A stretch of DNA of 5,877 nucleotides from Comamonadaceae bacterium. Lineage in GTDB: Bacteria > Pseudomonadota > Gammaproteobacteria > Burkholderiales > Burkholderiaceae_C. Under the pieces are notes generated by a model, which saw only the letters and a list, made by a program, of their open reading frames with translations, ran no database searches and was not told the origin of the DNA. The DNA lies in assembly GCA_947455585.1 (NCBI GenBank), contig CANGOY010000134.1:1-5877 (forward strand), written 5' to 3'. Positions 1-5,854 of this stretch are shown here, piece by piece. The stretch's first letter is position 1. Each line of letters opens with the position of its first letter. The position numbers and the translations under genes were made by a program.

Positions 1-275
1 GTGATGCTGGTGGTGCTCAAGAAGTTGGTTGAGCTGATGACGGTGATACCGTCAATCGTGGAGAACTCTTTCTCCAAGGGCAAGGCCACTGACGAGGCCA
101 TGTTTTCAGGGCTGGCGCCAGACAGCGTCGCCGACACCTGAATGACCGGGCTGTTAAAGCTGGGCAGTGCAGCCACGGGAATTTTGGTGTACGCAATGAC
201 ACCCGCCACCACGGTTGCCATGGACAGCAAAATCGTCATTACAGGACGACGAATGCAGAGTTCTGAAATCGTCAT
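1..275 (-). CDS. RND efflux pump, inner-membrane permease subunit (N-terminal part only)
   Basis: This is the first 91 codons of a resistance-nodulation-division transporter, cut by the window edge; full-length members have about 1,000-1,050 residues. The protein opens with MTISELCIRRPVMTILLSMA, the usual RND start: a short amphipathic segment, an R-R/RP-V motif, then transmembrane helix 1 (about residues 11-29). Next comes the start of the periplasmic porter domain, with the conserved P-V-A-A-L-P, the S-P-V-I-Q-V-S strand, and GASPENMASSVALPLEKEF (about residues 53-71), typical of the MdtB/MdtC/MuxB-like HAE1 branch. Such pumps use the proton gradient to expel drugs, detergents or solvents through a tripartite complex with an adaptor and an outer-membrane channel. 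The ATG (273-275) overlaps the adaptor gene's TGA as ATGA. No Shine-Dalgarno sequence precedes it, so translational coupling is likely. Family assignment is firm; substrate and exact subfamily cannot be read from this fragment. Confidence 0.93.
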   Translation of the reverse strand, partial: MTISELCIRRPVMTILLSMATVVAGVIAYTKIPVAALPSFNSPVIQVSATLSGASPENMASSVALPLEKEFSTIDGITVISSTNFLSTTSI

Positions 276-1444
276 TTTTGTGCTTCGGCTTTGGTTTCAG
301 GCTTAGCTTCAGCCTTGGCTTCGCCTTTGGCAGCAGCCTCTTTCACTTTGCCATTGGGGCGCAAGTTTTGTTTGCCTTCCACCACCACCTTGTCACCTGC
401 ATTGATGCCAGTGATGACCGCAAAGCCTTGGCTTTGCGTTTGTACTTTGACGGGCTTCATGCTCACTGTGTTTTCCGCATCGACCACAAACACTTGGTCG
501 CCTCGGGCGTTCGTCACCACGGCTTGGGAGGGCACCACCAACACGTCTTTGAATTGACCGGCCTGCACTTGCAAACGCACGAACTGGCCAGGAATCAAGG
601 TGTGGTCGGTGTTGTCCACCACGGCTTTGACCTTCACAGCACCAATGGCTTGGTCGACTTGGTTGTCAATCACATAGACCTTGCCTTCACGCTTTTTGCC
701 GTCGCCCATTTGGAAGCTAATGATGGGCGTTTGGCCTGCTTGCTGCGCGGCAAACAAAGCGGGCAAAGCACTTTCTGGCACGGTGAACTGCACGTTCATG
801 GGGTTCAACTGCGTGATGGTGACCATCGCGCCTTGGGTGGTGGTTGTCGTCGCGGTGGTGCTCGTAGACACCGTGTTGCCGGGCTGCACCAATGCGCCAG
901 GAAACACGTTGATGATGCCTGCACGACCCGTGATGGGCGAGCGAATGTTGTCATAGCTCAGGGCTGCTTGAGCCGCACGCGCAGCGGCTTGGGCCGCTTG
1001 CGCATTGGCACGTGCGGTGTCGACCGCACCTTGCGCCACAAACTGTTGACGCAGCAGCTCTTCAGCGCGGTTGAGTTGACGCTGGGCATCGTCTGCGGTA
1101 GCTTGCGCTTTGTCGTAATTGGCGCGGTCTGCACGGTCGTCCAAGCTAATCAGCATGTCACCCGCTTTGACCATTTGGCCTTCTTTGATATGAACCTTGC
1201 CCACCACGTTCGTCACTTGCGGACGAATGTCAACGATGTTGGCAGCCACCGTGCTGCCGGTGGCGTCTAAGACCACGGGGAAGTCACGTTGCTCAACCAC
1301 AAACGTGGTCACCGTTTGCACCGCCGATTTGGCCTGTGCATTGTCAGCTGGCCAAAAATATTTGGCAGTACCACCGGCCAGAGCAAGCGCAACGGCTGCC
1401 CAAATCAAACTCTTTTGGGTGACTTTTTTAGACTTGTATTTCAT
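272..1444 (-). CDS. RND efflux pump, periplasmic adaptor subunit (membrane fusion protein, MdtA/AcrA-like)
   Basis: The 390-residue protein has the normal length and layout of an RND adaptor, which bridges the inner-membrane pump and the outer-membrane channel. A basic N-terminus and one hydrophobic segment (about residues 12-30) act as signal anchor; there is no lipobox cysteine. First lipoyl half and beta-barrel start: about 45-105, with VVGKVHIKEGQMVKAGD. An Ala/Gln-rich helical hairpin (about 106-162) is the coiled coil that meets the channel. Second lipoyl half: about 163-190 (IRSPITGRAG). Beta-barrel: about 205-298 (LIPGQFVRLQV). Membrane-proximal domain: to about 366. Two oddities are a threonine-rich insert (residues 191-204) and a hydrophilic Ala/Lys/Glu tail (367-390). 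I chose the ATG at 1442-1444; an in-frame TTG at 1451-1453 would add three residues, and neither has a clear Shine-Dalgarno sequence. The pump gene follows with a 4-bp overlap, so the two form an operon. Confidence 0.94.
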   Translation of the reverse strand: MKYKSKKVTQKSLIWAAVALALAGGTAKYFWPADNAQAKSAVQTVTTFVVEQRDFPVVLDATGSTVAANIVDIRPQVTNVVGKVHIKEGQMVKAGDMLISLDDRADRANYDKAQATADDAQRQLNRAEELLRQQFVAQGAVDTARANAQAAQAAARAAQAALSYDNIRSPITGRAGIINVFPGALVQPGNTVSTSTTATTTTTQGAMVTITQLNPMNVQFTVPESALPALFAAQQAGQTPIISFQMGDGKKREGKVYVIDNQVDQAIGAVKVKAVVDNTDHTLIPGQFVRLQVQAGQFKDVLVVPSQAVVTNARGDQVFVVDAENTVSMKPVKVQTQSQGFAVITGINAGDKVVVEGKQNLRPNGKVKEAAAKGEAKAEAKPETKAEAQK

Positions 1445-1575
1445 AGCGAGCAAAAATTCTGTGTGCGTATATTGACAACAGCAGGCAATGTACCAGTTAC
1501 ACCCGCTTTAAGCCGCTGTACAGCCCTACGAGAGCCCATCAAAGAGAAACCTTTACAACAGCTTCACAGAAAGTG
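1445..1575 (-). promoter_or_regulatory. Intergenic region expected to hold the efflux operon promoter
   Basis: This 131-bp gap lies between the rnhA stop and the adaptor start and is the longest non-coding stretch here. The efflux operon must be transcribed from here or by read-through from rnhA. I see no strong -35/-10 pair. AT-rich hexamers exist on the minus strand (TTGTCA at 1472-1477, TATACG near 1467-1472, TTGTAA at 1552-1557), but none has a well-spaced partner. No convincing Rho-independent terminator follows rnhA. The stretch does contain an inverted repeat and a short perfect palindrome, listed separately. That it is the promoter region is inferred from gene layout alone. Confidence 0.5.
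1467..1493. repeat. Imperfect inverted repeat, possible operator for the efflux operon
   Basis: The arms GTATATTG (1467-1474) and CAATGTAC (1486-1493) are reverse complements at 7 of 8 positions and are separated by 11 bases, giving a 27-bp dyad. It sits 23 bp upstream of the adaptor ATG and overlaps TATA-like sequence. Local TetR- or MarR-type repressors of RND pumps often bind dyads of this size close to the promoter. No regulator gene is visible in the window, so an operator role is inference. Confidence 0.4.
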
Positions 1576-2028
1576 TCACTTAGCAGACAGGACCAACTCC
1601 ACACCTCGGTTAGCCAAGCCATCAGCCCGCTCGTTGTCCACATGGCCCGCATGGCCCTTGACCCAATGCCACACGATGTCGTGGTCGCCTTGATGGGTGA
1701 GCGCATCGAGCTGCTGCCAAAGGTCGGAGTTCTTCACGGGTTGCTTGGCCGCGGTGCGCCAACCCCGGGCTTTCCAGCCATGAATCCACTCGGTGATGCC
1801 TTTGCGCACGTATTCACTGTCTAAATACAAAGCCACCACACAAGGGCGCTTCAAAGCGCGTAAGGCCTCAATCACAGCCAGCAATTCCATGCGGTTGTTG
1901 GTTGTGCCCAGCTCGCCGCCAAACAACTCTTTTTCTTGGCCCGATGGCGAGCGCAGCAATGCGCCCCAGCCGCCAGGGCCAGGGTTGCCCTTGCAGGCGC
2001 CGTCTGTGTAAATTTCTACCGTGTTCAT
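1576..2028 (-). CDS. rnhA: Ribonuclease HI
   Basis: The 150-residue protein is a type 1 ribonuclease H, a cytoplasmic endonuclease that cuts the RNA strand of RNA-DNA hybrids such as R-loops and primer remnants, using two metal ions. Its length is close to E. coli RNase HI (155). All catalytic residues are visible: D9 in IYTDGACKGNPGPGGWG, E48 in TNNRMELLAV, D70 in YLDSEYV, D136 in ERADGLAN, plus H126 in WVKGHAGH, the flexible-loop histidine. The basic stretch around residues 86-99 (WKARGWRTAAKQPVKN) is the hybrid-binding handle region. The frame stays open upstream to about 2214, but the family start is the ATG at 2026-2028. AAAAGGA precedes it by 5 bases, and the ATG overlaps the methyltransferase TGA as ATGA, so the two genes are probably co-transcribed and coupled. 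dnaQ, often beside rnhA in proteobacteria, is not found here. Confidence 0.97.
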   Translation of the reverse strand: MNTVEIYTDGACKGNPGPGGWGALLRSPSGQEKELFGGELGTTNNRMELLAVIEALRALKRPCVVALYLDSEYVRKGITEWIHGWKARGWRTAAKQPVKNSDLWQQLDALTHQGDHDIVWHWVKGHAGHVDNERADGLANRGVELVLSAK

Positions 2029-2789
2029 TCCATTCCTTTTGATGCGGTGTTGTTGGCTGTGCTTGAAGCCGTCGTCGCCACCACCGCGGCACGCGGCACC
2101 GCTTTTTTCCATGCGGGCGACATCAGGCGCATACCCTGCACGCGCTTGACCGCCACCATGCCGTAGACCGCACCCAAGATGGGCCACCAACGCACACCCG
2201 CCTCGTCCATCCAATCCAAGCGCTGTAACCAGCGCTCAGTTTTCACGGCAGGCCGATAGCAACCAAAGCTGGTCGACTCCACTTCAAAGCTCAACAGTTG
2301 CAGCCAATCGCGCAAGCGACGTTGGCCAATGAAATCGCCCACTTCTGCAAAACCACGTTTGCAACTTTTACGGATGCCCCACAGGCTGTTGGGGTTGAAG
2401 CCACAAATCACCACGCGCCCCTCGGGCACCAGCACGCGCTCGACTTCGCGCAAGGTGGCGTGTGGGTCGTAGCTCAGCTCCAGCGTGTGGGGCAACACCA
2501 GCAAATCCAAACTGGCGCTGGCAAAAGGCAAGGCTTCGTAATTGGTCAGCACTACCTCGCGGCCCAAGGGCCAAGGTTCGGGGTGGGCGTCGCAGCCCAG
2601 CCAACGGTGCGGCATGCGGTTGGCTTGCAAAGCATCGAGCGCAGGAAAGCCAAGTTGCAAGGCATGAAAGCCAAACACATCGGCCACAGCTCGGTCTAAA
2701 TAGGTTTGCTCCCACGCGCACAAATACTGGCCAGCGGGGGACGCCAGCCAGTCAGGCAAACTATCGTTTTTTAAAGGTGTGGATGACAT
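2025..2789 (-). CDS. YafS-like class I SAM-dependent methyltransferase (Methyltransf_11 type)
   Basis: The 254-residue protein has the second half of a Rossmann-type methyltransferase clearly preserved: ALPFASASLDLLVLPHTLEL (residues 86-105, the post-motif II and motif IV region), the helix DPHATLREVERVLVPEG (108-124), then RVVICGFNPNSLWGIRK (125-141). The G-F-N-P-x-S-L-x-G segment recalls the E. coli YafS family, whose gene also lies beside gloB and rnhA. The usual glycine-rich SAM loop is missing: around residues 43-67 there is HALQLGFPALDAL and WLGCD instead of D-x-G-x-G-x-G. The C-terminus (about 226-254) is an Ala/Thr/Ser-rich tail. The substrate is unknown. I chose the ATG at 2787-2789; an in-frame TTG at 2820-2822 would add 11 residues and run deeper into gloB. 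No strong Shine-Dalgarno sequence precedes the ATG. It overlaps rnhA by 4 bp downstream. Confidence 0.87.
   Translation of the reverse strand: MSSTPLKNDSLPDWLASPAGQYLCAWEQTYLDRAVADVFGFHALQLGFPALDALQANRMPHRWLGCDAHPEPWPLGREVVLTNYEALPFASASLDLLVLPHTLELSYDPHATLREVERVLVPEGRVVICGFNPNSLWGIRKSCKRGFAEVGDFIGQRRLRDWLQLLSFEVESTSFGCYRPAVKTERWLQRLDWMDEAGVRWWPILGAVYGMVAVKRVQGMRLMSPAWKKAVPRAAVVATTASSTANNTASKGME
2034..2040 (-). promoter_or_regulatory. Ribosome binding site that fixes the rnhA start
   Basis: On the minus strand AAAAGGA lies 5 bases before the ATG at 2026-2028, inside the last codons of the methyltransferase gene. A second ATG, in another frame, falls between them (2031-2033), but only the downstream one opens the RNase HI frame. 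Confidence 0.7.
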
Positions 2790-3570
2790 GAAGCTGATTG
2801 CACTGCCCGCGTTTTCTGACAACTACCTGTGGTTGTGGCAACAGGACCTGATGGCCGTGGTGGTCGACCCGGGTGACGCTGCGCCTGTGTTGCAAGCATT
2901 GGCCAAAGATGGGCTGAAACTTGACGCCATTCTAGTGACCCACCACCACGCCGACCATGTGGGTGGCGTGCGCGAATTGCACCTCGCCACGGGCGCACAA
3001 GTGTTTGGTCCCGCCCGCGAAGACGTGCCTGCGCCCTTCACCCCTGTCACGCAAGGCGACTGTCTCGAACTGCTAGGCCAAACCGTGCAAGTGCAGGACG
3101 TGCCGGGCCACACGGCTGGCCATGTGGCTTACTTTTTACCCAGCGCCACGCCCAGCCCAATACTGTTTTGCGGCGACACCTTGTTTTCTGGCGGCTGCGG
3201 GCGCATTTTTGAAGGCACACCCGCGCAAATGCTGGCGTCATTAGATCTTTTAGCCTCACTCCCCGCATCGACTCGGGTGTGCTGCGCCCACGAGTACACT
3301 CTCTCTAACTTGCGATTTGCGCTCGCCGTAGAACCCAGCAACACCGACTTGCAAACCTACGCAGCACACTGCCAACAACTCAGGGCTCAAGGTGTTCCCA
3401 CCCTACCCGCCCAGTTGGCCACCGAATTGCAAATCAACCCGTTTTTACGGGCTCGACACCCCCGTGTGCGACACGCTGTTGCACAACACGCTGGACTCTC
3501 AGCGCTCGAACAAACCAACGACGTGGCTGTGTTTGCCGCCCTTCGTGAATGGAAGAACGATTTCAAATGA
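2788..3570 (+). CDS. gloB: Hydroxyacylglutathione hydrolase (glyoxalase II)
   Basis: The 260-residue protein belongs to the metallo-beta-lactamase fold and has the family's usual length. It hydrolyses S-lactoylglutathione to D-lactate and glutathione, the second step of methylglyoxal detoxification, in the cytoplasm. The binuclear metal site is complete: THHHADH (residues 51-57, with H52, H54, D56 and H57), H108 in VPGHTAGH, bridging D130 in FCGDTLF, and H168 in CCAHEYT. The C-terminal glyoxalase II domain shows INPFLRARHPRVR and ends with the typical FAALREWKNDF. The start is the ATG at 2788-2790, which gives the common family N-terminus MKLIALPAFSDNYLW; AAAGG lies 10 bases upstream (2773-2777). 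A GTG at 2779 would add three residues and sits too close to that site. The stop overlaps the mltD start as ATGA. Its start overlaps that of the divergent methyltransferase. Confidence 0.97.
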   Translation: MKLIALPAFSDNYLWLWQQDLMAVVVDPGDAAPVLQALAKDGLKLDAILVTHHHADHVGGVRELHLATGAQVFGPAREDVPAPFTPVTQGDCLELLGQTVQVQDVPGHTAGHVAYFLPSATPSPILFCGDTLFSGGCGRIFEGTPAQMLASLDLLASLPASTRVCCAHEYTLSNLRFALAVEPSNTDLQTYAAHCQQLRAQGVPTLPAQLATELQINPFLRARHPRVRHAVAQHAGLSALEQTNDVAVFAALREWKNDFK

Positions 3571-4901
3571 GATTTCTATTTGCCGTTTTCAGTCTTAGCC
3601 TTGCCTTGCTCACGGGTTGTGCCAACCTCTCCGAACCAGGACAAAACACCAACACGGGTGTTCTGAGTCCCATTGCCAAAGGTAACGTCAAACGCGATGG
3701 CGTGTCACAACTGAACTTGCCCAACGACTTGTGGGAACGCATCCGCAAGGGCTATCAAATGCCAGACCTAGAAGGTGACTTGGCCAATGACCGCACGCAG
3801 TGGTATGCCGCCAAGCCCGATTATTTGGGCCGCATGACGGAGCGTTCAAACAAATACCTGTATCACATCGTTGAAGAACTCGAAGCGCGCAAGATGCCCA
3901 CCGAGTTAGCCTTGCTCCCCTTTATTGAGAGCGCCTTCAACCCGCAAGCGGTGTCAGGCGCGCGAGCCAGTGGCATGTGGCAATTCATGCCAGCCACCGG
4001 CAAGAGTTTTGACCTCAAGCAAAACGCCTTTCGCGACGACCGCCGCGATGTGCAAGCCTCCACGCGTGCCGCGCTTGACTACCTAGAGCGTCTGCACAAA
4101 ATGTTTGGTGACTGGCACTTGGCCTTGGCCGCCTACAACTGGGGTGAAGGCAATGTGCGCAAAGCCATCACTCGCAACCAGCGCGCTGGCTTGCCCACAG
4201 GCTACACCGACCTGAATATGCCCATGGAAACACGCATGTATGTGCCCAAGCTGCAGGCCATGAAAAACATCGTGGGCAACCCGCCCGCTTACAGCATCAC
4301 ACTGCCCAGCATTCCCAACCACCCCTACTTTCAAAGCGTGCCTCTGCCTCGCGATATGGACGTGAGCGTGGCAGCCAAATTGGCTGACATTTCATTGGAT
4401 GATTTCAAAGCCTTGAACCCTTCGGCCCACCGCCCTGTGCTGCTGGCTGCGGGCTCGCCCAATATCTTGCTACCGTGGGACAACGCCGAAGTGTTCCAGC
4501 GCAACTACGAAGCCTCTACCTTGGGCCGCATGGCTACATGGACCGCGTGGATTGCGCCCTCCACCATGAAAGTGGCTGATGCCGCCAAGCGCGTGAACAT
4601 GAGCGAAGCCGACTTTCGCGCCATCAACAACATCCCGCCCCGCATGGTCATCAAAGCAGGCTCGGCCCTGTTGGTGCCGCGCAGTGCCAGCATGTTGGGT
4701 GACGTGACCGCCCAAGTGGCGGACAACGGCAAACTCGATTTGTCACCTGAAGCTGTGGCCAAACGCAAAGCCGCAGCTAAAGGTGGTAAAAATGCCAAGG
4801 GCACTAAGCTGGCATCTGCCAAAGACAGCAAAGGCGCTGGGAAAAAACAAGCGTCTGCTAAGGGCGATAAAAAAGGCGACACCAAGGTCGCCAAGAAGTA
4901 A
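3567..4901 (+). CDS. mltD: Membrane-bound lytic murein transglycosylase D (lipoprotein)
   Basis: The 444-residue lipoprotein cleaves peptidoglycan between N-acetylmuramic acid and N-acetylglucosamine, forming 1,6-anhydro ends. The signal peptide ends in the lipobox LTGC (Cys18); alanine at +2 predicts sorting to the outer membrane. The SLT domain spans about residues 97-205, with catalytic Glu121 in ALLPFIESAFNP, then SGARASGMWQFMPATG (130-145) and AAYNWGEGNVRKAI (188-201). Downstream lie two LysM-like stretches, about 256-304 and 324-372, both diverged from the consensus. The protein ends in a lysine-rich, low-complexity tail (399-444). The ATG at 3567-3569 overlaps the gloB TGA (ATGA) and puts the signal peptide first; a purine-rich GGAAG lies about 11 bases upstream. 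An in-frame ATG at 3549 would add six residues with acidic glutamates ahead of the signal peptide, so it is less likely. It is probably co-transcribed with gloB. Confidence 0.95.
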   Translation: MRFLFAVFSLSLALLTGCANLSEPGQNTNTGVLSPIAKGNVKRDGVSQLNLPNDLWERIRKGYQMPDLEGDLANDRTQWYAAKPDYLGRMTERSNKYLYHIVEELEARKMPTELALLPFIESAFNPQAVSGARASGMWQFMPATGKSFDLKQNAFRDDRRDVQASTRAALDYLERLHKMFGDWHLALAAYNWGEGNVRKAITRNQRAGLPTGYTDLNMPMETRMYVPKLQAMKNIVGNPPAYSITLPSIPNHPYFQSVPLPRDMDVSVAAKLADISLDDFKALNPSAHRPVLLAAGSPNILLPWDNAEVFQRNYEASTLGRMATWTAWIAPSTMKVADAAKRVNMSEADFRAINNIPPRMVIKAGSALLVPRSASMLGDVTAQVADNGKLDLSPEAVAKRKAAAKGGKNAKGTKLASAKDSKGAGKKQASAKGDKKGDTKVAKK

Positions 4902-4904
4902 AAC

Positions 4905-4928
4905 GGCAGGCTTTGCCCCTTGCCTTTT
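4905..4928. terminator. Hairpin plus T-run between convergent mltD and recR
   Basis: On the plus strand GGCAGG (4905-4910) pairs with CTTGCC (4919-4924), including one G-T wobble, around an 8-base loop, and TTTT (4925-4928) follows directly. It lies 3 bp after the mltD stop, so it fits a short Rho-independent terminator for gloB-mltD. On the minus strand the wobble becomes an A-C mismatch, and the T-run comes one base later (GTTTTA), so it would end recR transcription less well. The stem is only 6 bp, so strength is uncertain. Confidence 0.5.
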
Positions 4929-5523
4929 AAGCGTCGCGCCGGTCCACCAACGCATGGGCAATGGTGCCCAAGTCCACATACTCCAACTCACTGCCCACAG
5001 GCACGCCACGGGCTAGGCGCGTCACTTGCACGCCGCGCTTCTTGAGTGCCTCGCCCAGCACATGGGCGGTGGCTTCCCCCTCGGCGGTGAAGTTGGTGGC
5101 CAAGATGACTTCTTTCACCACACCATCGCTGGCACGGTCGATGAGTTTTTGCAAGCCAATGTCTTTAGGGCCAAAACCATCCAAGGGACTGATGCGTCCC
5201 ATCAACACAAAGTACTGACCCTTGTAAGCTGCTGTGCGCTCTACCGCCGATTGGTCGGCCGGCGTTTCAACCACGCACAAGCGGGTGGTGTCGCGCCCCT
5301 CGTCCAAACAGGTGTCGCACACAGGCTGGGTGGTGAAGGTGTGACAGCGCTCGCAGTGCTGCACTTGGGCTGCAGCTTGGTGCAGGGCCTGAGAAATCAT
5401 CTCCGCCCCCTCACGGTCATGCTGCAGCAGGTGGTACGCCATGCGCGAGGCCGACTTCACCCCCACGCCAGGCAAACGGCGCAGGGCCTGAATCAGGCCT
5501 TCCAGCACAGACGAGTCGCTCAT
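4927..5523 (-). CDS. recR: Recombination protein RecR
   Basis: The 198-residue protein matches RecR in length and domain order. RecR forms a ring-like clamp that, with RecO (and RecF), loads RecA onto single-stranded DNA coated with SSB during gap repair. Visible parts: the N-terminal helix-hairpin-helix with LRRLPGVGVKSASRMAYHLL (residues 14-33), a C4 zinc finger with Cys57, Cys60, Cys69 and Cys72 (HCERCHTF...VCDTC), and a Toprim domain opening at LCVVETPAD with the conserved Glu86 and continuing through GRISPLDGFGPKDIG. The C-terminal Walker B-like and tail region contains ILATNFTAEGEATA, then RLARGVPVGSELEYVDLGT, a strongly conserved RecR segment. The ATG directly follows the ebfC stop (TAAATG). 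No strong Shine-Dalgarno sequence is present, which suggests coupling to ebfC translation. The stop lies close to mltD's stop, in convergent orientation. Confidence 0.97.
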   Translation of the reverse strand: MSDSSVLEGLIQALRRLPGVGVKSASRMAYHLLQHDREGAEMISQALHQAAAQVQHCERCHTFTTQPVCDTCLDEGRDTTRLCVVETPADQSAVERTAAYKGQYFVLMGRISPLDGFGPKDIGLQKLIDRASDGVVKEVILATNFTAEGEATAHVLGEALKKRGVQVTRLARGVPVGSELEYVDLGTIAHALVDRRDA

Positions 5524-5847
5524 TTAGAACGGCAGCTTCAGGCCAGGCGGCAAACCAGCGGTGAGCTTGCTCATCTTGGCTTCGCTGGTTTCAGCAGCTT
5601 TGCGCACGGCGTCGTTGAAGGCGGCAGCCACCAAGTCTTCGAGCATGTCTTTGTCGTCGGCCAACAGGCTTGGGTCGATGGTGATGCGTTTGACATCGTG
5701 TTTGCAAGTCATCAAAACTTTGACCAAACCTGAACCAGATTCGCCTGTGACTTCAACGAACGCCAATTCGTCTTGCGCCTTTTTCAGGTTTTCTTGCATG
5801 GCCTGGGCTTGCTTCATCAGGCCCGAGAGTTGTCCTTTGTTGAACAT
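5524..5847 (-). CDS. ebfC: Nucleoid-associated protein, YbaB/EbfC family
   Basis: The 107-residue protein is a YbaB/EbfC-family nucleoid-associated protein, a small dimeric DNA-binding protein of the cytoplasm. Family hallmarks are the N-terminal helix MFNKGQLSGLMKQAQAMQEN, followed by LKKAQDELAFVEVTGESGSG (residues 21-40), the beta-sheet segment LVKVLMTCKHDVKRITIDPSLL, then DKDMLEDLVAAAFNDAVRKA and the Gly/Pro-rich end LTAGLPPGLKLPF. Length is normal (E. coli YbaB has 109). The start at 5845-5847 has a good Shine-Dalgarno sequence. It comes just before recR with no gap, the usual dnaX-ybaB-recR order; dnaX would be expected beyond 5877. Its precise role is debated, with DNA binding and gene regulation reported in Borrelia and E. 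coli homologues. Confidence 0.96.
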   Translation of the reverse strand: MFNKGQLSGLMKQAQAMQENLKKAQDELAFVEVTGESGSGLVKVLMTCKHDVKRITIDPSLLADDKDMLEDLVAAAFNDAVRKAAETSEAKMSKLTAGLPPGLKLPF

Positions 5848-5854
5848 GATTTTT

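Noticed and set aside
215..1270. Plus-strand open frame of 351 codons, rich in His, antisense to the adaptor gene.
   Set aside because: Its codons line up exactly with the adaptor's codons on the other strand. Stops there would need Leu TTA/CTA or Ser TCA codons in the adaptor, which are rare in this GC-rich gene, so the long open frame is a by-product. It has no recognisable domain or start signal.
1515..1524. Possible LexA (SOS) box in GCTGTACAGC.
   Set aside because: A LexA box needs CTGT and ACAG separated by about eight bases; here they are contiguous, and the efflux operon has no obvious link to the SOS response.
2029..2214. N-terminal extension of the rnhA frame upstream of 2028.
   Set aside because: The extension lies within the methyltransferase coding sequence in another frame, has no RNase H homology, and the ATG at 2028 has a good ribosome binding site and gives the standard family length.
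3549..3566. Upstream in-frame start for mltD.
   Set aside because: It would add Met-Glu-Glu-Arg-Phe-Gln before the signal peptide; acidic residues at the front are unusual for a lipoprotein signal, and the ATGA overlap start fits better.
4741..4898. DNA-binding histone H1-like domain at the end of mltD.
   Set aside because: The Lys/Ala-rich composition resembles such tails, but it is fused to an exported lipoprotein, so a nucleoid role is implausible; it is recorded only as a low-complexity tail.
5026..5733. Plus-strand open frame of 235 codons crossing recR and ebfC.
   Set aside because: It is also codon-aligned with both minus-strand genes, which share a frame across the TAAATG junction. 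recR and ebfC are certain, and the antisense product looks like no known family.
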